64,000 nucleotides of DNA from Lingula anatina (lineage: Eukaryota > Brachiopoda > Lingulata > Lingulida > Lingulidae), in contig NW_019774225.1 in assembly GCF_001039355.2 (NCBI RefSeq), positions 366,789 to 430,788 of the forward strand, read 5' to 3'. Made by a program: the position numbers and the translations under genes. Each line of letters starts with the position of its first letter. Position 1 is the stretch's first letter. The notes beneath the pieces are model-generated. The model ran no database searches. It saw only the letters and a program-made list of their open reading frames with translations, and had not been told where the DNA came from. Positions 45,881-56,573 of the stretch are shown piece by piece.

Positions 45881-46612
45881 TTTTTTTCACATACCAGATA
45901 CCAGGATGTGTCTCAAATTTATTTGATCTCCATTTTTTTTTCTTTTTCTTTTCCTGCTTTCTCTTTATCATGGCTTAAACCTAAACATTTCATTCCGATA
46001 TCTCTCCTTACATTTTATTCTTTCTTTTCTATCTCTGTTTTCTTTCTAGCTTTTTTCTCTCTTTTACCTTTTCTGTCTCTCTTTCTCTCTCTCTTTTTCC
46101 TTCCTTTGTAAAATTATATTTTCCTCATTCTTTTCTTCATCTTTTCATTACAATACTATTATCAAATTCTTCACTTTAGGGGCTATTTGTCATGAATACC
46201 GTAAATGAATGCATTTTGACATCTAATTTGTTAATGACTGATATTGTGATAAAGGCAAGCGATATGATTTTCGATATAGCTTATTTAGTACATTATTATG
46301 CAGGTAAATCAATATGCATGAAACAGTAAATAGCTTTTAACCCTTTCCTCAATATAAAAAGACAAAACAGTAGCAGTGCGTTTTTGTTGTGCATACTAAA
46401 CACACATCAGACGACTAATGAAAAAATACTGCAATGTTTTCAAGTTTATTACCGACATTTAAAACAAACAATATAAAGATGTATACAACTCACGAATCAA
46501 TACGTACACACGCACACACACACACACACACACTTGCACACACACACTTTATTTTGAGCATTAAAACGAGATAATATCATAACAAAATGCAAACATTAAC
46601 AATATGATCGAT

Positions 46613-47243
46613 TTTATTCATTAATTCGACATTTTTCTTATATGAAATAACAATTTTTGAAATTTATTTAACTGCACTTTTATTTCGAGCATTAAAACAT
46701 CACAGACCAGATAACACTCAGCTCTTGATGCTTTTGCTGAGTGAAAATGATTATTCTTTTGATATTGTTTTAAAGTCGGTCGCCCCAAATTCCCATCTTG
46801 ATAAAAGTTGGGCAAATCGAACTTGTCTCATATTCGTGGCAACGTCATAATTAAGCAGGTTCATTCATAATAATTTCAGTCAATGAACGAAGAAAGAATT
46901 CCCTCTTCTGATCTCATCGTTTTTCGTTGGAGACCCCTTGAAACACATCATGTAACGCTGCTCTCTGAAAAGAAAAATATGTAAACGATATAAAAATAAA
47001 TAAATAACCCCTTTTCAGTCAATAAGTTTCTAAAAATAATTGCAAGTCGGAGCTTTACAAAATAACAGGAATAAATATCGATATTAAGATCAAGATTAAG
47101 ATGTTTATATAAAATTAACAAAACACACATTTTCACAGATGGAAGTAGTCACACTTTACAAATCTGTTGGATCTGTTTAATGTAGATCTGATGATACATA
47201 TACATCTATAAAAAGCAATTTATAATTGCAACAAAATATCTAC
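46613..47243 (-). other. 3' UTR intron and terminal exon of the 47278-48120 gene
   Basis: Minus strand: donor GTAG|GTAGAT at 47243, 34 nt after the stop; acceptor TTTTTCTTTTCAG puts the last exon at 46964 downward; AATAAA at 46618-46613. Confidence 0.65.
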
Positions 47244-47277
47244 CTACACGTAATTGGACTAGTGCTTTGTTGAAAAG

Positions 47278-48120
47278 CTAGACCTTCTCGTAGGTGGAGA
47301 CATCTGGGACGGCGTAGTCAGCTGAACCTTGTCCTTGACCGGAACCAAAACCGCCGCCAGAGCCACCATCGGCACCACCGCCGCCACCCCCTCCGCCTCC
47401 ACTGCCACCAACAACACCTCCAAGAAGACCAGCAAACCCACCCCCTTGTCCCTGGCCGTAGCCGGCCCCGACACCGCCTGGAGAACTGCTGCCACCTCCG
47501 CCGCCGCCACCGCCGCCGCCGCCAGCAGCAACTCCTCCGTGTAGAAACTTAAGGTCTGGTAGAAGACCATCGACACCAGCCTGACCTCCGCCTTGACCTG
47601 ATCCGAAGCCGCCGCCTACTCCCCCATCGGCGCCGCCACCTCCGCCGCCGCCGCCACCGCCGCCGCCGGCTAGGAGACCGTCTGGCCCCAGGGCTACGCC
47701 ACTGCCGAAACCTGCGCCGAAGCCAAAACCAGAACCGCCTTCATCACCTCCTCCGCCGCCGCCGCCTCCACCGCCGCCGCCAGCAGCAACGCCTCCGGGT
47801 GCTAAGTTTAAGCCTGGTTGAGAACCATCTACAACAACTTGCCCTCCGCCTTGACCAGAACCAAAGCCGCCGCCAAATCCTCCATTAGCCCCGCCGCCTC
47901 CCCCTCCGCCGCCACCGCCGCCGCCGGCGACAACGGTACCTCCTCGACTCACAGCATAACCTCTGCCGTAACCGGCACCGTATCCGAATCCAGAACCGCC
48001 TTTTCCTCCGCCCCCTCCTCCTCCGCCTCCACCGCCTCCAGCACTAACGTTATTGTCACCAAGTGGCGCAGCAATAAGCGGAGCAATAGCCACACCGAGG
48101 ACAAGCAGTGCCTTAAACAT
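47278..48120 (-). CDS. Large secreted glycine-rich protein, five-block form (family C)
   Basis: A 280-residue protein. The signal peptide ends near residue 17 (MFKALLVLGVAIAPLIA), then APLGDNNVSA. Five poly-Gly blocks alternate with distinct linkers. These include GFGYGAGYGRGYAVSRGG, a repeated GGFGSGQGGG motif, acidic/hydrophobic spacers such as VVVDGSQPGLNLAPGG and VDGLLPDLKFLHGG, and a cap SADYAVPDVSTYEKV. No Cys. Alternating Gly-rich and D/L/P spacers resembles silk-like or shell-framework proteins and suggests an extensible matrix. The start is fixed by the signal peptide. Its 280-residue paralogue lies at 52351-53193, same strand. It differs from families A and B in the signal peptide but shares their gene plan. 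Confidence 0.85.
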   Translation of the reverse strand: MFKALLVLGVAIAPLIAAPLGDNNVSAGGGGGGGGGGGGKGGSGFGYGAGYGRGYAVSRGGTVVAGGGGGGGGGGGGANGGFGGGFGSGQGGGQVVVDGSQPGLNLAPGGVAAGGGGGGGGGGGGDEGGSGFGFGAGFGSGVALGPDGLLAGGGGGGGGGGGGADGGVGGGFGSGQGGGQAGVDGLLPDLKFLHGGVAAGGGGGGGGGGGSSSPGGVGAGYGQGQGGGFAGLLGGVVGGSGGGGGGGGGADGGSGGGFGSGQGQGSADYAVPDVSTYEKV

Positions 48121-48180
48121 TTCGGAGATGGTTTGGAAAGATGGATGTTTTCCAATGAAAAGCGTCGGCCCGATTTGCTC

Positions 48181-48187
48181 TTTTATG
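48181..48187 (-). promoter_or_regulatory. TATA-like element of the 47278-48120 gene
   Basis: CATAAAA in GTACATAAAAGAGC on the minus strand, about 61 bp before the ATG. Same position and sequence in the paralogue. Confidence 0.55.
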
Positions 48188-48199
48188 TACGTTACAGTG

Positions 48200-48633
48200 G
48201 CGTGACCAACCTTTTAATGCCAAATATATGTCATAATTTTCTTATTTCGATTCAATAATTGCTTCCACAATTACAAAAATGAAAGAAATGATGGCGTATA
48301 TGTCATTCCAAACTATACAGAAGTTTCCTGATGGTCACACATTTTTTTCACATTGAATATTGTAACTCAAAAAAAATCATGAAATAATACAATCAATGTT
48401 TGTTACAGCAGTGCCGTTTCCTCAACTTGTGGTCAACGAGGGTCAATATAAAAAAATTAATACCTGCATTGTGGTAGTTACACCCGTCACAGCTATCCCA
48501 CTTAAGGCTGAACCTGATAAATTGTTATGTTGGTCAGGTAGGAGAACAGTAGAAAGTGAAAAAGACTGGAAAAGTGATGGTGGCTACTTAATTTTGGGTG
48601 TATTCACTTACTTAAATTTTTTTTTCCATTACA

Positions 48634-48677
<44 letters not shown>

Positions 48678-50606
48678 GAAGTAATGCCAAAATGGTAAAA
48701 TGGTACTTTCCAGGAAGTGTTCTAAACCCACGAGTGTATGTTTATAATTGTCTGGTCAGATGATGCGATTATTTACTGTATGGATGCAGAGTTGTGTAAA
48801 CAATATTATTATGTTAGTATTCATTCATTTATTTACAACAACTGGTACATGTATACCACACCTTCTGCTACTGCTACTTCTACTACTTTTATTGAAAAAT
48901 GTCATAAGATGACTCATCTTATAGCTATACTACGTTTTGTCAGTCGTGTTCAAATGTTTCTCTTTAAGTTTGTGGTTTCATTTAAGTGTGATAAAAAAAA
49001 GTTGCATGGACAAAATTATGCAATGAGAATTTCAGACTTGCATGTGCGCATGTTCGGGTCCCTTTCCTTTCAAGGCGAGGCACAGAGATGGAAATCTCCG
49101 TCACGTTGAGTCCCAAAACCAGGTACAATTGTTATGCGCACGAAATAATTGGCTCGGCGAGTAGGAGGAGGGAGTAGCATTAAACTGGCTTCTTTACATT
49201 GCAAAAGTGGTTCGAAAGTACGTTTTGCAGACAAATGAGAAATCACAACAACCTGATAAGTAATCAATTTACATGCCAACGTAAAATTCAAAATGGCATT
49301 CTGTCCCAAAAGGGAAAGGCAAAATGGTAAGACATATATTTAAACAATTAAAACGACGCAAGAAAAGTTATTGATATTGCTTCCACTCGTCTAGGAGGAA
49401 GAATACCAATGACTACAATAACTACACGGTTTTAACTATGAAAAACACCCCGGTGATTGCTCCCTATAGCGCCAAGCAATCGCATAATGGCATTTCGACC
49501 GCAAAAGGAGGAAATACAACAAGGTAAGCATAGATAAATTGATATGCCACTTAGAATAGGGAAATGTTGTTCATTTTGATGCGCGAAAAAAATAAGTTGT
49601 ACGGACGTATCAATCACAAAAGTGGAAGACATTTTTTTTTATCACCTGGATTTCCTAAATAACAAAAACAAGTTCCTCTGGAGATAGCAAGGACTTCACA
49701 GCTGGAGTTGCGACTGTAGGCTGGATCTCTTGGAGGTATTCAACTCAAAAGAGCCTTAATTCGTTGCTTAAGAAATATTGCTAAATTTGTTGGGAGGCTG
49801 TGGATGTGACCGCATTGCAAAATAGTAAATAAACCCCTTATCACTATTATAATCATTGGCATTCTTCTTATTATGTAAGTACATTCATTGCCAACATTAC
49901 TGCTTTATACATGCACTGTCGTAATGTACCAATGAAGAGATATCACGGTAAAATAATTTAAACAAAACTGTATTGAGAGAGACGTGATTATTAGAAGAGA
50001 TACAACAGTTATATTATTTCCACCCATCCCAAAGATAGCAAAACAAAAACCCCGCCAACCGTTAACTTGCATAAAGTGACATTTTATGTATTTCTTGTTG
50101 ATATAACACCACGCCATTCTGCGTTAAAAAAGCGCTTATCATTTTTTTTCAAGGTTTGCCTTTATTACTTTTACTCAAAAATGCTTCCTTTAAGATGAGT
50201 GAGACATCCATGAATTGTTTAACCTGTTTACTTAATGAAGGTCAAAGTAGTAGCAGCGTATTTTGTTTCGGGTATAATTTGGTAGGAACCTGGTAAAGTA
50301 AAGGTAAGAGATATACGCTATTGCAAATAGTGACAAAAAATTGACATTTGTTAATTTTGCGATAAATATTCAAATCGGATTCCTACAACTGAACCATGTG
50401 ACAGATCTTCGGATTGATAACATTATAATATTTATCAGTTATATGTCAATGACATCACATGTTGACTAAGAGCCAGGAAAAGTGCAGCACACGAATAACT
50501 TTGTTGGCGGAATGCCGTTTGCAGGGTTTTAAGTCTGAACGCGGCTTAACACAATTTGCTCGACGAAGACAATACACAACCAATTACCATTAGGTCCCAA
50601 GCACTG
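48200..50606. other. Flank of the family C gene, no gene recognised
   Basis: Contains a (TTA)n tract at about 48634-48677. Short open frames of 66-70 residues recur unchanged in the second unit but have no signal peptide, domain or splice support; recent duplication explains the conservation. Confidence 0.5.
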
Positions 50607-50607
50607 N
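50607..50607. other. Single-N assembly join
   Basis: Lies at the end of unit C1, just before 73 bp of unmatched sequence and the start of unit C2. Confidence 0.9.
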
Positions 50608-51185
50608 AAAAAAAGAACGTATTTTTACCTGGGTATACCTTCGAAACTGAAATATTCCATATTAAATGTCAAGTCTGTAGCTTTTAACCCTTTCCCCAAT
50701 ATAAAAAGACAAAACAGTAGCAGTGCGTTTTTGTTGTGCATACTAATCACACATCAGACGACTAATGAAAAAATACTGCAAAAATACACTATTTAACAGT
50801 GTGTGCTGACTTGATTCAATTTAAATGGTCAACTAAAATAATGCCTTGTGCTTTCAAATTAAATAAAAAGTACTTTCCAAGCAGGTAGGGCAGTTGCGAT
50901 AATAAATTGCAAATCTAAGTATCTGCACACCATCTATCAAATACAAATCGGTTGTCTACATGATATGCATAAGATGGATGTTTAGCATAACTTTCAACAT
51001 ATTTGTTTAAATTATATTTGTATTATGATAATGCTCAATGCTCAATTTTTGGTACGAGGATGCTTTGTGACTGGTCCACAATTACAGTTAGTGATTTCTT
51101 TTCTTTTCTTTTTTTTTTTTCAAGTCTATTACCGACACTTAGGGCATACAATACAAATATGTATACTGTTCGCGAATTAACACGT

Positions 51186-51230
51186 ACACACGCGCACACA
51201 CGCGCACACACGCACACACACACACACACA
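51186..51230. repeat. (CA)n microsatellite
   Basis: CA-rich tract with CG interruptions. The counterpart in C1 is at about 46507-46531. Confidence 0.9.
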
Positions 51231-51569
51231 CTTGCACTAGGGCAATAGCCTACAAAACCCATTTAATACAGTAGGATATTTAATAAGTGACATTTCTACG
51301 AAAGAGACAACGTTTGTATCAGTACTTCCTGATACTGGGCGTATATTTTGCAGTGAAGTAACAGAAAGCTTCACGTGTAATACTCAAGAATACTGTCATC
51401 ACTTTATGAACTCGGCATAAAAACAAATGCTATTGTAGCCCAATTTAAGCTTAGCATAAAATGATTTAACAAAATATTGTATATGGTATTATTTCTGTTA
51501 CGAGGAACATGGTTTTAAATCGACAAGATAATAGCATATCAAAATGCATACATTAACAATATAATCGAT

Positions 51570-52316
51570 TTTATTTATTAATTCGACCTTTTCTTATATG
51601 AAATAACATATTTTTGAAATTTGCTTACTGCAATTTTTTAAGCATTAAAACATCACAGACCAGATAACACTCAGCTCTTGCAATTGATGGTTCTGCTGAG
51701 TGAAAATGATTATTGTTTTGAGATTGTTTTAAGGTTCCCATCTTGATAAAATTTGGGCAAATCGAATTTGTCTCATATTCGTGGCCACGTCATAATTAAG
51801 CAGGTTCATTCATAATAATTTCAGTCAAAGAACGAAGAAAGAATTCCCTCTTCTGATCTCATTGATTTTCGTCGGAGATCTCTCTTGAAACACATCATGT
51901 AACGTTGCTTTCTGAAAAGAAAGATATGTAAACGATATAAAGATAAATAAATAACCCATTTTAAGTCAATAAGTTTCAAAAATAATTGCAACTCGGCGCT
52001 TTATAAAATAACAGGAATAAATATCGATATTAAGATCAAAGTCAATGAAATATTAACACATACAACTACCTTATTTTGTAGGCAAATCCTCTAACAGAAA
52101 ATTTCGTTTTACATCTTTTATAATTTAGATAACATTGTTTTTTATTTATTTATTTATTTATTTTGTATCCCAGATGCTTATATAAAATTAACAAAACATA
52201 CATTTTCACAAATGGAAGCAGTCACACTTTACATATCTGTTGGATCTGTTAAATGTAGATCTAATCATACAAATACGTCTATAAAAAGCAATCTATAATT
52301 GTAAAAAAATATCTAC
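51570..52316 (-). other. 3' UTR intron and terminal exon of the 52351-53193 gene
   Basis: Minus strand: donor at 52316, acceptor TTTCTTTTCAG with the last exon from 51911 downward, AATAAA at 51575-51570. The intron is longer than in C1, in part through a (TTTA)n stretch near 52139-52162. Confidence 0.65.
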
Positions 52317-52350
52317 CTACACGTAGTTTGACTGGTGCTTTGTTGAAAAG

Positions 52351-53193
52351 CTAGACCTTCTCGTAGGTGGAGACATCTGGAACGGCGTAGTCAGCTGAGC
52401 CTTGTCCTTGGCCGGAACCAAAACCGGCGCCAAAGCCACCATCGGCACCACCGCCGCCACCCCCTCCGCCTCCACTGCCACCAACAACACCTCCAGGAAG
52501 ACCAGCAAACCCACCCCCTTGTCCCTGGCCATAGCCGGCGCCGACACCGCCTGGAGAACTGCTGCCACCTCCGCCGCCGCCACCGCCGCCGCCGCCAGCA
52601 GCAACGCCTCCGTGTAGAAACTTAAGGTCTGGTAAAAGGCCATCGACAACAACCTGACCTCCGCCTTGACCTGATCCGAAGCCGCCACCTACTCCCCCAT
52701 CGGCGCCGCCACCTCCACCGCCGCCGCCACCGCCGCCGCCGGCTAGGAGACCGTCTGGTCCTAGGGCTACTCCACTGCCGAAACCTGCACCGAAGCCAAA
52801 ACCAGAACCGCCTTCGTCACCTCCTCCTCCGCCGCCGCCTCCACCGCCGCCGCCAGCAGCAACGCCTCCGGGTGCTAAGTTTAAGGCTGGTTGACTACCA
52901 TCTACAACAACTTGCCCTCCGCCTTGACCAGAACCGTAGCCGCCGCCAAATCCGCCATTGGCACCTCCGCCTCCTCCTCCGCCTCCTCCTCCGCCGCCGG
53001 CAACAACGGTACCTCCTCGACTAACAGCATAACCTCTGCCGTAACCGGCACCGTATCCGAATCCAGAACCGCCTTTTCCTCCGCCCCCTCCTCCTCCGCC
53101 TCCACCGCCTCCAGCACTAACGTTATTGTCACCAAGTGGCGCAGCAATAAGCGGGGCAATAGCCACACCGAGGACAAGCAGTGCCTTAAACAT
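52351..53193 (-). CDS. Large secreted glycine-rich protein, five-block form (family C)
   Basis: A 280-residue paralogue of 47278-48120 with the same signal peptide, block count and cap. Differences are few and mostly conservative: FGGGYGSG for FGGGFGSG, SQPALNLAPG for SQPGLNLAPG, QVVVDGLLP for QAGVDGLLP, FGAGFGSG for SGGGFGSG near the end. Equal length despite long poly-Gly tracts argues against strong repeat slippage, or for very recent separation. It may be the second allele of the same gene (see findings). Confidence 0.85.
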   Translation of the reverse strand: MFKALLVLGVAIAPLIAAPLGDNNVSAGGGGGGGGGGGGKGGSGFGYGAGYGRGYAVSRGGTVVAGGGGGGGGGGGGANGGFGGGYGSGQGGGQVVVDGSQPALNLAPGGVAAGGGGGGGGGGGGDEGGSGFGFGAGFGSGVALGPDGLLAGGGGGGGGGGGGADGGVGGGFGSGQGGGQVVVDGLLPDLKFLHGGVAAGGGGGGGGGGGSSSPGGVGAGYGQGQGGGFAGLPGGVVGGSGGGGGGGGGADGGFGAGFGSGQGQGSADYAVPDVSTYEKV

Positions 53194-53253
53194 TTCGGAG
53201 ATGGTTTGGAAAGATGAATATCTTCCAGTGAAAAACCTCAGCCAGATTTACTC

Positions 53254-53260
53254 TTTTATG
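53254..53260 (-). promoter_or_regulatory. TATA-like element of the 52351-53193 gene
   Basis: CATAAAA at the same distance from the ATG as in the paralogue. Confidence 0.55.
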
Positions 53261-53269
53261 TACGTTACA

Positions 53270-55910
53270 GTGGCGTGACCAACCTTTTTATGCCAGATAT
53301 ATGTCATAATTTTCTAATTTCGAGTCAATAATTGCTTCCACAATTACAAAAATGAAAGAAATGATGGCGTATAAGTCATTCCAAACTATTTAGAACTTCC
53401 CTGTTGGTTGCACATTTTTTTTCACATTGAATATTGTAACTCACAAAAATCATGAAAAAATACAATCAATGTTTGTTACAGCAGTGCCGTTTCCTCAACT
53501 TGTGGTCAACAACGGTCAATATAAAAAATTAATACCTGCATTGTGGTAGTTACACCCGTCACAGCTATCCCACTTAAGGCTGAACCTGATAAATTGTTGG
53601 TTGGTCAGGTAGGAGAACAGTAGAAAATGAAAAAAAACTGGAAAAGTGATGGTGTCTACTTAATTTTGGGTGTATCACTTACTTAAAATAATTTTTTCCA
53701 TTACAATTATTATTATTATTATTATTATTATTATGAAGTAGTGCCACAGCAATGGAACTTTCCAGGAAGAGTTGTACAACCACGAGTGTATGTTTATAAT
53801 TGTCTGGTCAGATGATGCGATTATATACTGTATGGATGCAGAGTTGTGTAAACAATATTATTATGTTAGTATTCATTCATTTATTTACAACAACTGGTAC
53901 ATGTATACCCCACCTTCTGCTACTGCTACTACTATTACTTTTATTGAAAAATGTAATAAGGTGACTCACTTTATATCTTATAGCTATACTACGTTTTGTC
54001 AGTCGTGTACAAATGTCTCTCTTTAAGTTTGTGGTTTCATTTAAGTGTGATAAAAAAAGTTGCATGGACAAAATTGTGCAATGAGAATTTCAGACTTGCA
54101 TGTGTACATGTTCTTGTACCTTTCCTTTCAACGCGAGGCACAGAGATGGAAATCTCCGTCACGTGGAGTCCCAAAACCAGGTACGATTGTTATGCGCACG
54201 AAATAATTGGCTCGGCGAGTGGGAGCAGGGATTAGCATTAAACTGGCGTCTTTACATTGCAAAAATGGTTCGAAAGTACGTTTTGCAGACAAATGAGAAA
54301 TCACAACAACCTGATAAGTTATCAATTTACATGCCAACGTAAAATTCAAAATGGCATTTTGTCCAAAAAGGGAAAGGCAAAATGGTAAGACATTTATTTA
54401 AACAATTAAAACGACGCAAGAAAAGTGATTGATATTGCTTCCACTCGTCTAGGAGGAAGAATACCAATGACTACAATAACTACACGGTTTTAACTATGAA
54501 AAACACCCCGGTGATTGCTCCCTATAGCGCCAAGCAATCGCATAATGGCATTTCGACCGCAAAAGGAGGAAATACAACAAGGTAAGCATAGATAAATTGA
54601 TATGCCACTTAGAATAGGGAAGTGTTGTTCATTTTGATGCGCAAAAAAAATAAGTTGTACGGACGTATCAATCACAAAAGTGGAAGACATTTTTTTATCA
54701 CCTGGATTTCCTAAATAACAAAAACAAGTTCCTCTGGAGATAGCAAGGACTTCACAGCTGGAGTTGCGACTGTAGGCTGGATCTCTTGGAGGTATTCAAC
54801 TCAAAAGAGCCTTAATTCGTTGCTTAAGAAATATTGCTAAATTTGTTGGGAGGCTGTGGATGTGACCGCATTGCAAAATAGTAAATAAACCCCTTATCAC
54901 TATTATAATCATTGGCATTCTTCTTATTATGTAAGTACATTTATTGCCAACATTACTGTTTTATGCATGCACTGTCGTAATGTACCAATGAAGAGATATC
55001 ACGGTAAAATAATTTAAACAAAACTGTATTGAGAGAGACGTGATTATTAGAAAAGATACAACAGTTATATTATTTCCACCCATCCCAAAGACAGCAAAAC
55101 AAAAACCCCGCCAACCGTTAACTTGCATAAAGTGACATTTTATGTATTTCTTGTTGATATAACACCACGCCATTCTGCGTTAAAAAAGCGCTTATCATTT
55201 TTTTCAAGGTTTGCCTTTATTACTTTTACTCAAAAATGCTTCCTTTAAGATGAGTGAAACATCCATGAATTGTTTAACCTGTTTACTTAATAAAGGTAAA
55301 AGTAGTAGCAGCGTATTTTGCTTCGGGTATAATTTTGTAGGAACCTGGTAAAGTATTGGTAAGAGATATACGCTATTGCAAATGGTGACAAAAAATTGGC
55401 ATTGGTTAATTTTGCGATAAATATTCAAATCGGATTCCTACAACTGAACCATGTGACAGATCTTCGGATTGATAACATTATAATATTTATCAGTTATATG
55501 TCAATGACATCACATGTTGACTAAGAGCCAGGAAAAGTACAGCGCACGAATAACTTTGTTGGCGGAATGCCGTTTGCAGTGTTTTAAGTCTGAAAGCGGC
55601 TTAACACAATTTGCTCGACGAAGACAATACACAACCAATTACCATAAGGTCCCAAGCACAGTCTTATCTTCTCTATGGTCATTAAACAAGGTGTACACGT
55701 ATTAGCCAAACAACCAAGACCAATGCTACACGTACACTCTAATTCTTATTAATCATGCAGCAAGGTAAACCAAATGGGCCATCAGCCAACAACAAGCACG
55801 CAAGCAATGATAATTCATTTTTCGGGCTGCTAAAAAACCTGAGCTTTTCTTTTCCTCGTAATCATTCACCGCATAGGAAAGAATCATCCAATACGCGACA
55901 AACACGATTC
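53270..55910. other. Flank of the family C gene, no gene recognised
   Basis: Copy of 48200-50606 up to 55658, then unique DNA leading to the family D promoter. Confidence 0.5.
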
Positions 55911-55917
55911 TATAAAA
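55911..55917 (+). promoter_or_regulatory. TATA box of the 56021-56569 gene
   Basis: TATAAAA in GATTCTATAAAAAGC, 110 bp before the ATG. Confidence 0.65.
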
Positions 55918-56020
55918 AGCTATTTACAGTAACGTGGCCCGCATTCGCTTTTAATAGAACTCCACGGTACCTGAAAAGATCCAAGTCCATTCTTCCTTCC
56001 GTAACCATCAAGATTCCACA

Positions 56021-56569
56021 ATGTGGAAGGTTGCGTTTATTCTCATGGTGGCGGCTTTGCCGATCATGTCGCAAGAGTCTTTCAGCTATTCCTTCAGCAC
56101 TGACGCTGAGGGGAATGTTGTGAGTTCAAGTTCTAGCAGCGATGGTACCAGGGGTGCGGCCGGAGGGGGTGGAGGCGGTGCCCCGCCGCCTAGAGGAGAC
56201 GGCGTCGGCACCCTGAGCGCCCGACGGGGTCCTGGCGATCCTATCATCATAGATAACGGGCAACCTCCAGGAGGAGACGGCGGAGGCCCAGGGCAAGGAG
56301 GCAGCGGTGGTGGTGGCGGTGGCGGTGGCGGCGGCGGCGGTGGGCGTGGCGGCAGCGGTGGTAGCGGCGGTAGCGGTTTTGGAGCTGGATTTGGTCAAGG
56401 AGGCGGAAGCGGCGGCGGCGGTGGCGGCGGCGGTGGCGGTGGCGGTGGCGGCCAAGGTGGCAGTTATGTTGGCAACGGTGGAGCACCCCCGGGCTTTACC
56501 TCCCCCGAGGACATTGCCCGGTGGGTTGGTAACAATCTGCAGAGACTTGCACAGAATGTTGGACGTTAG
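56021..56569 (+). CDS. Secreted glycine-rich protein with RGD motif (family D)
   Basis: A 182-residue protein, single copy in this window. Signal peptide 1-18 (MWKVAFILMVAALPIMSQ). An aromatic/acidic N-terminal part (ESFSYSFSTDAEGNVV) runs into a Ser cluster (35-40), then a Pro-Arg segment with RGD at 58-60 (APPPRGDGVG), an ARR site, and PIIIDNGQPPGGD. Two poly-Gly blocks (about 96-108 and 131-144) flank a GSGGSGGSGFGAGFGQGG linker. The C-terminus is amphipathic and not Gly-rich (PEDIARWVGNNLQRLAQNVG). RGD is the classic integrin-binding tripeptide; cell or haemocyte attachment is possible, but RGD can also occur by chance. Likely matrix protein. It shares the TATA box, single-exon CDS and 3' UTR intron plan with its neighbours. 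Confidence 0.85.
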   Translation: MWKVAFILMVAALPIMSQESFSYSFSTDAEGNVVSSSSSSDGTRGAAGGGGGGAPPPRGDGVGTLSARRGPGDPIIIDNGQPPGGDGGGPGQGGSGGGGGGGGGGGGGRGGSGGSGGSGFGAGFGQGGGSGGGGGGGGGGGGGGQGGSYVGNGGAPPGFTSPEDIARWVGNNLQRLAQNVGR

Positions 56570-56573
56570 ACTG

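Larger units (their letters stand above)
39728..46330. repeat. Family B repeat unit B3
   Basis: Begins with sequence matching 25650-26220, is rearranged at 40310-41066, then follows units B1/B2. From the stop codon at 43594 to its end it is nearly identical to B1 (30371-33091). Confidence 0.8.
46331..50606. repeat. Family C repeat unit C1 (partner 50681-55658)
   Basis: The units match from AGCTTTTAACCCTTTCC onward through the gene and its flank to the single N at 50607. The partner carries extra stretches of roughly 340 bp (about 50781-51119) and 230 bp (after the CA tract). Confidence 0.85.
50681..55658. repeat. Family C repeat unit C2 (partner 46331-50606)
   Basis: Second copy of the family C unit, continuing without a break into the family D gene. 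A shorter (TTA)n tract lies near 53705-53735. Confidence 0.85.

Noticed and set aside
46501-46555. CRISPR-like or satellite array around CA repeats
   Set aside because: Simple (CA)n microsatellite without spacers; the genome is eukaryotic.
49432-50117. Minus-strand frames of 66 and 70 residues conserved at 54490-55173
   Set aside because: Conservation equals that of the surrounding duplicated DNA; no signal peptide, domain or splice context.
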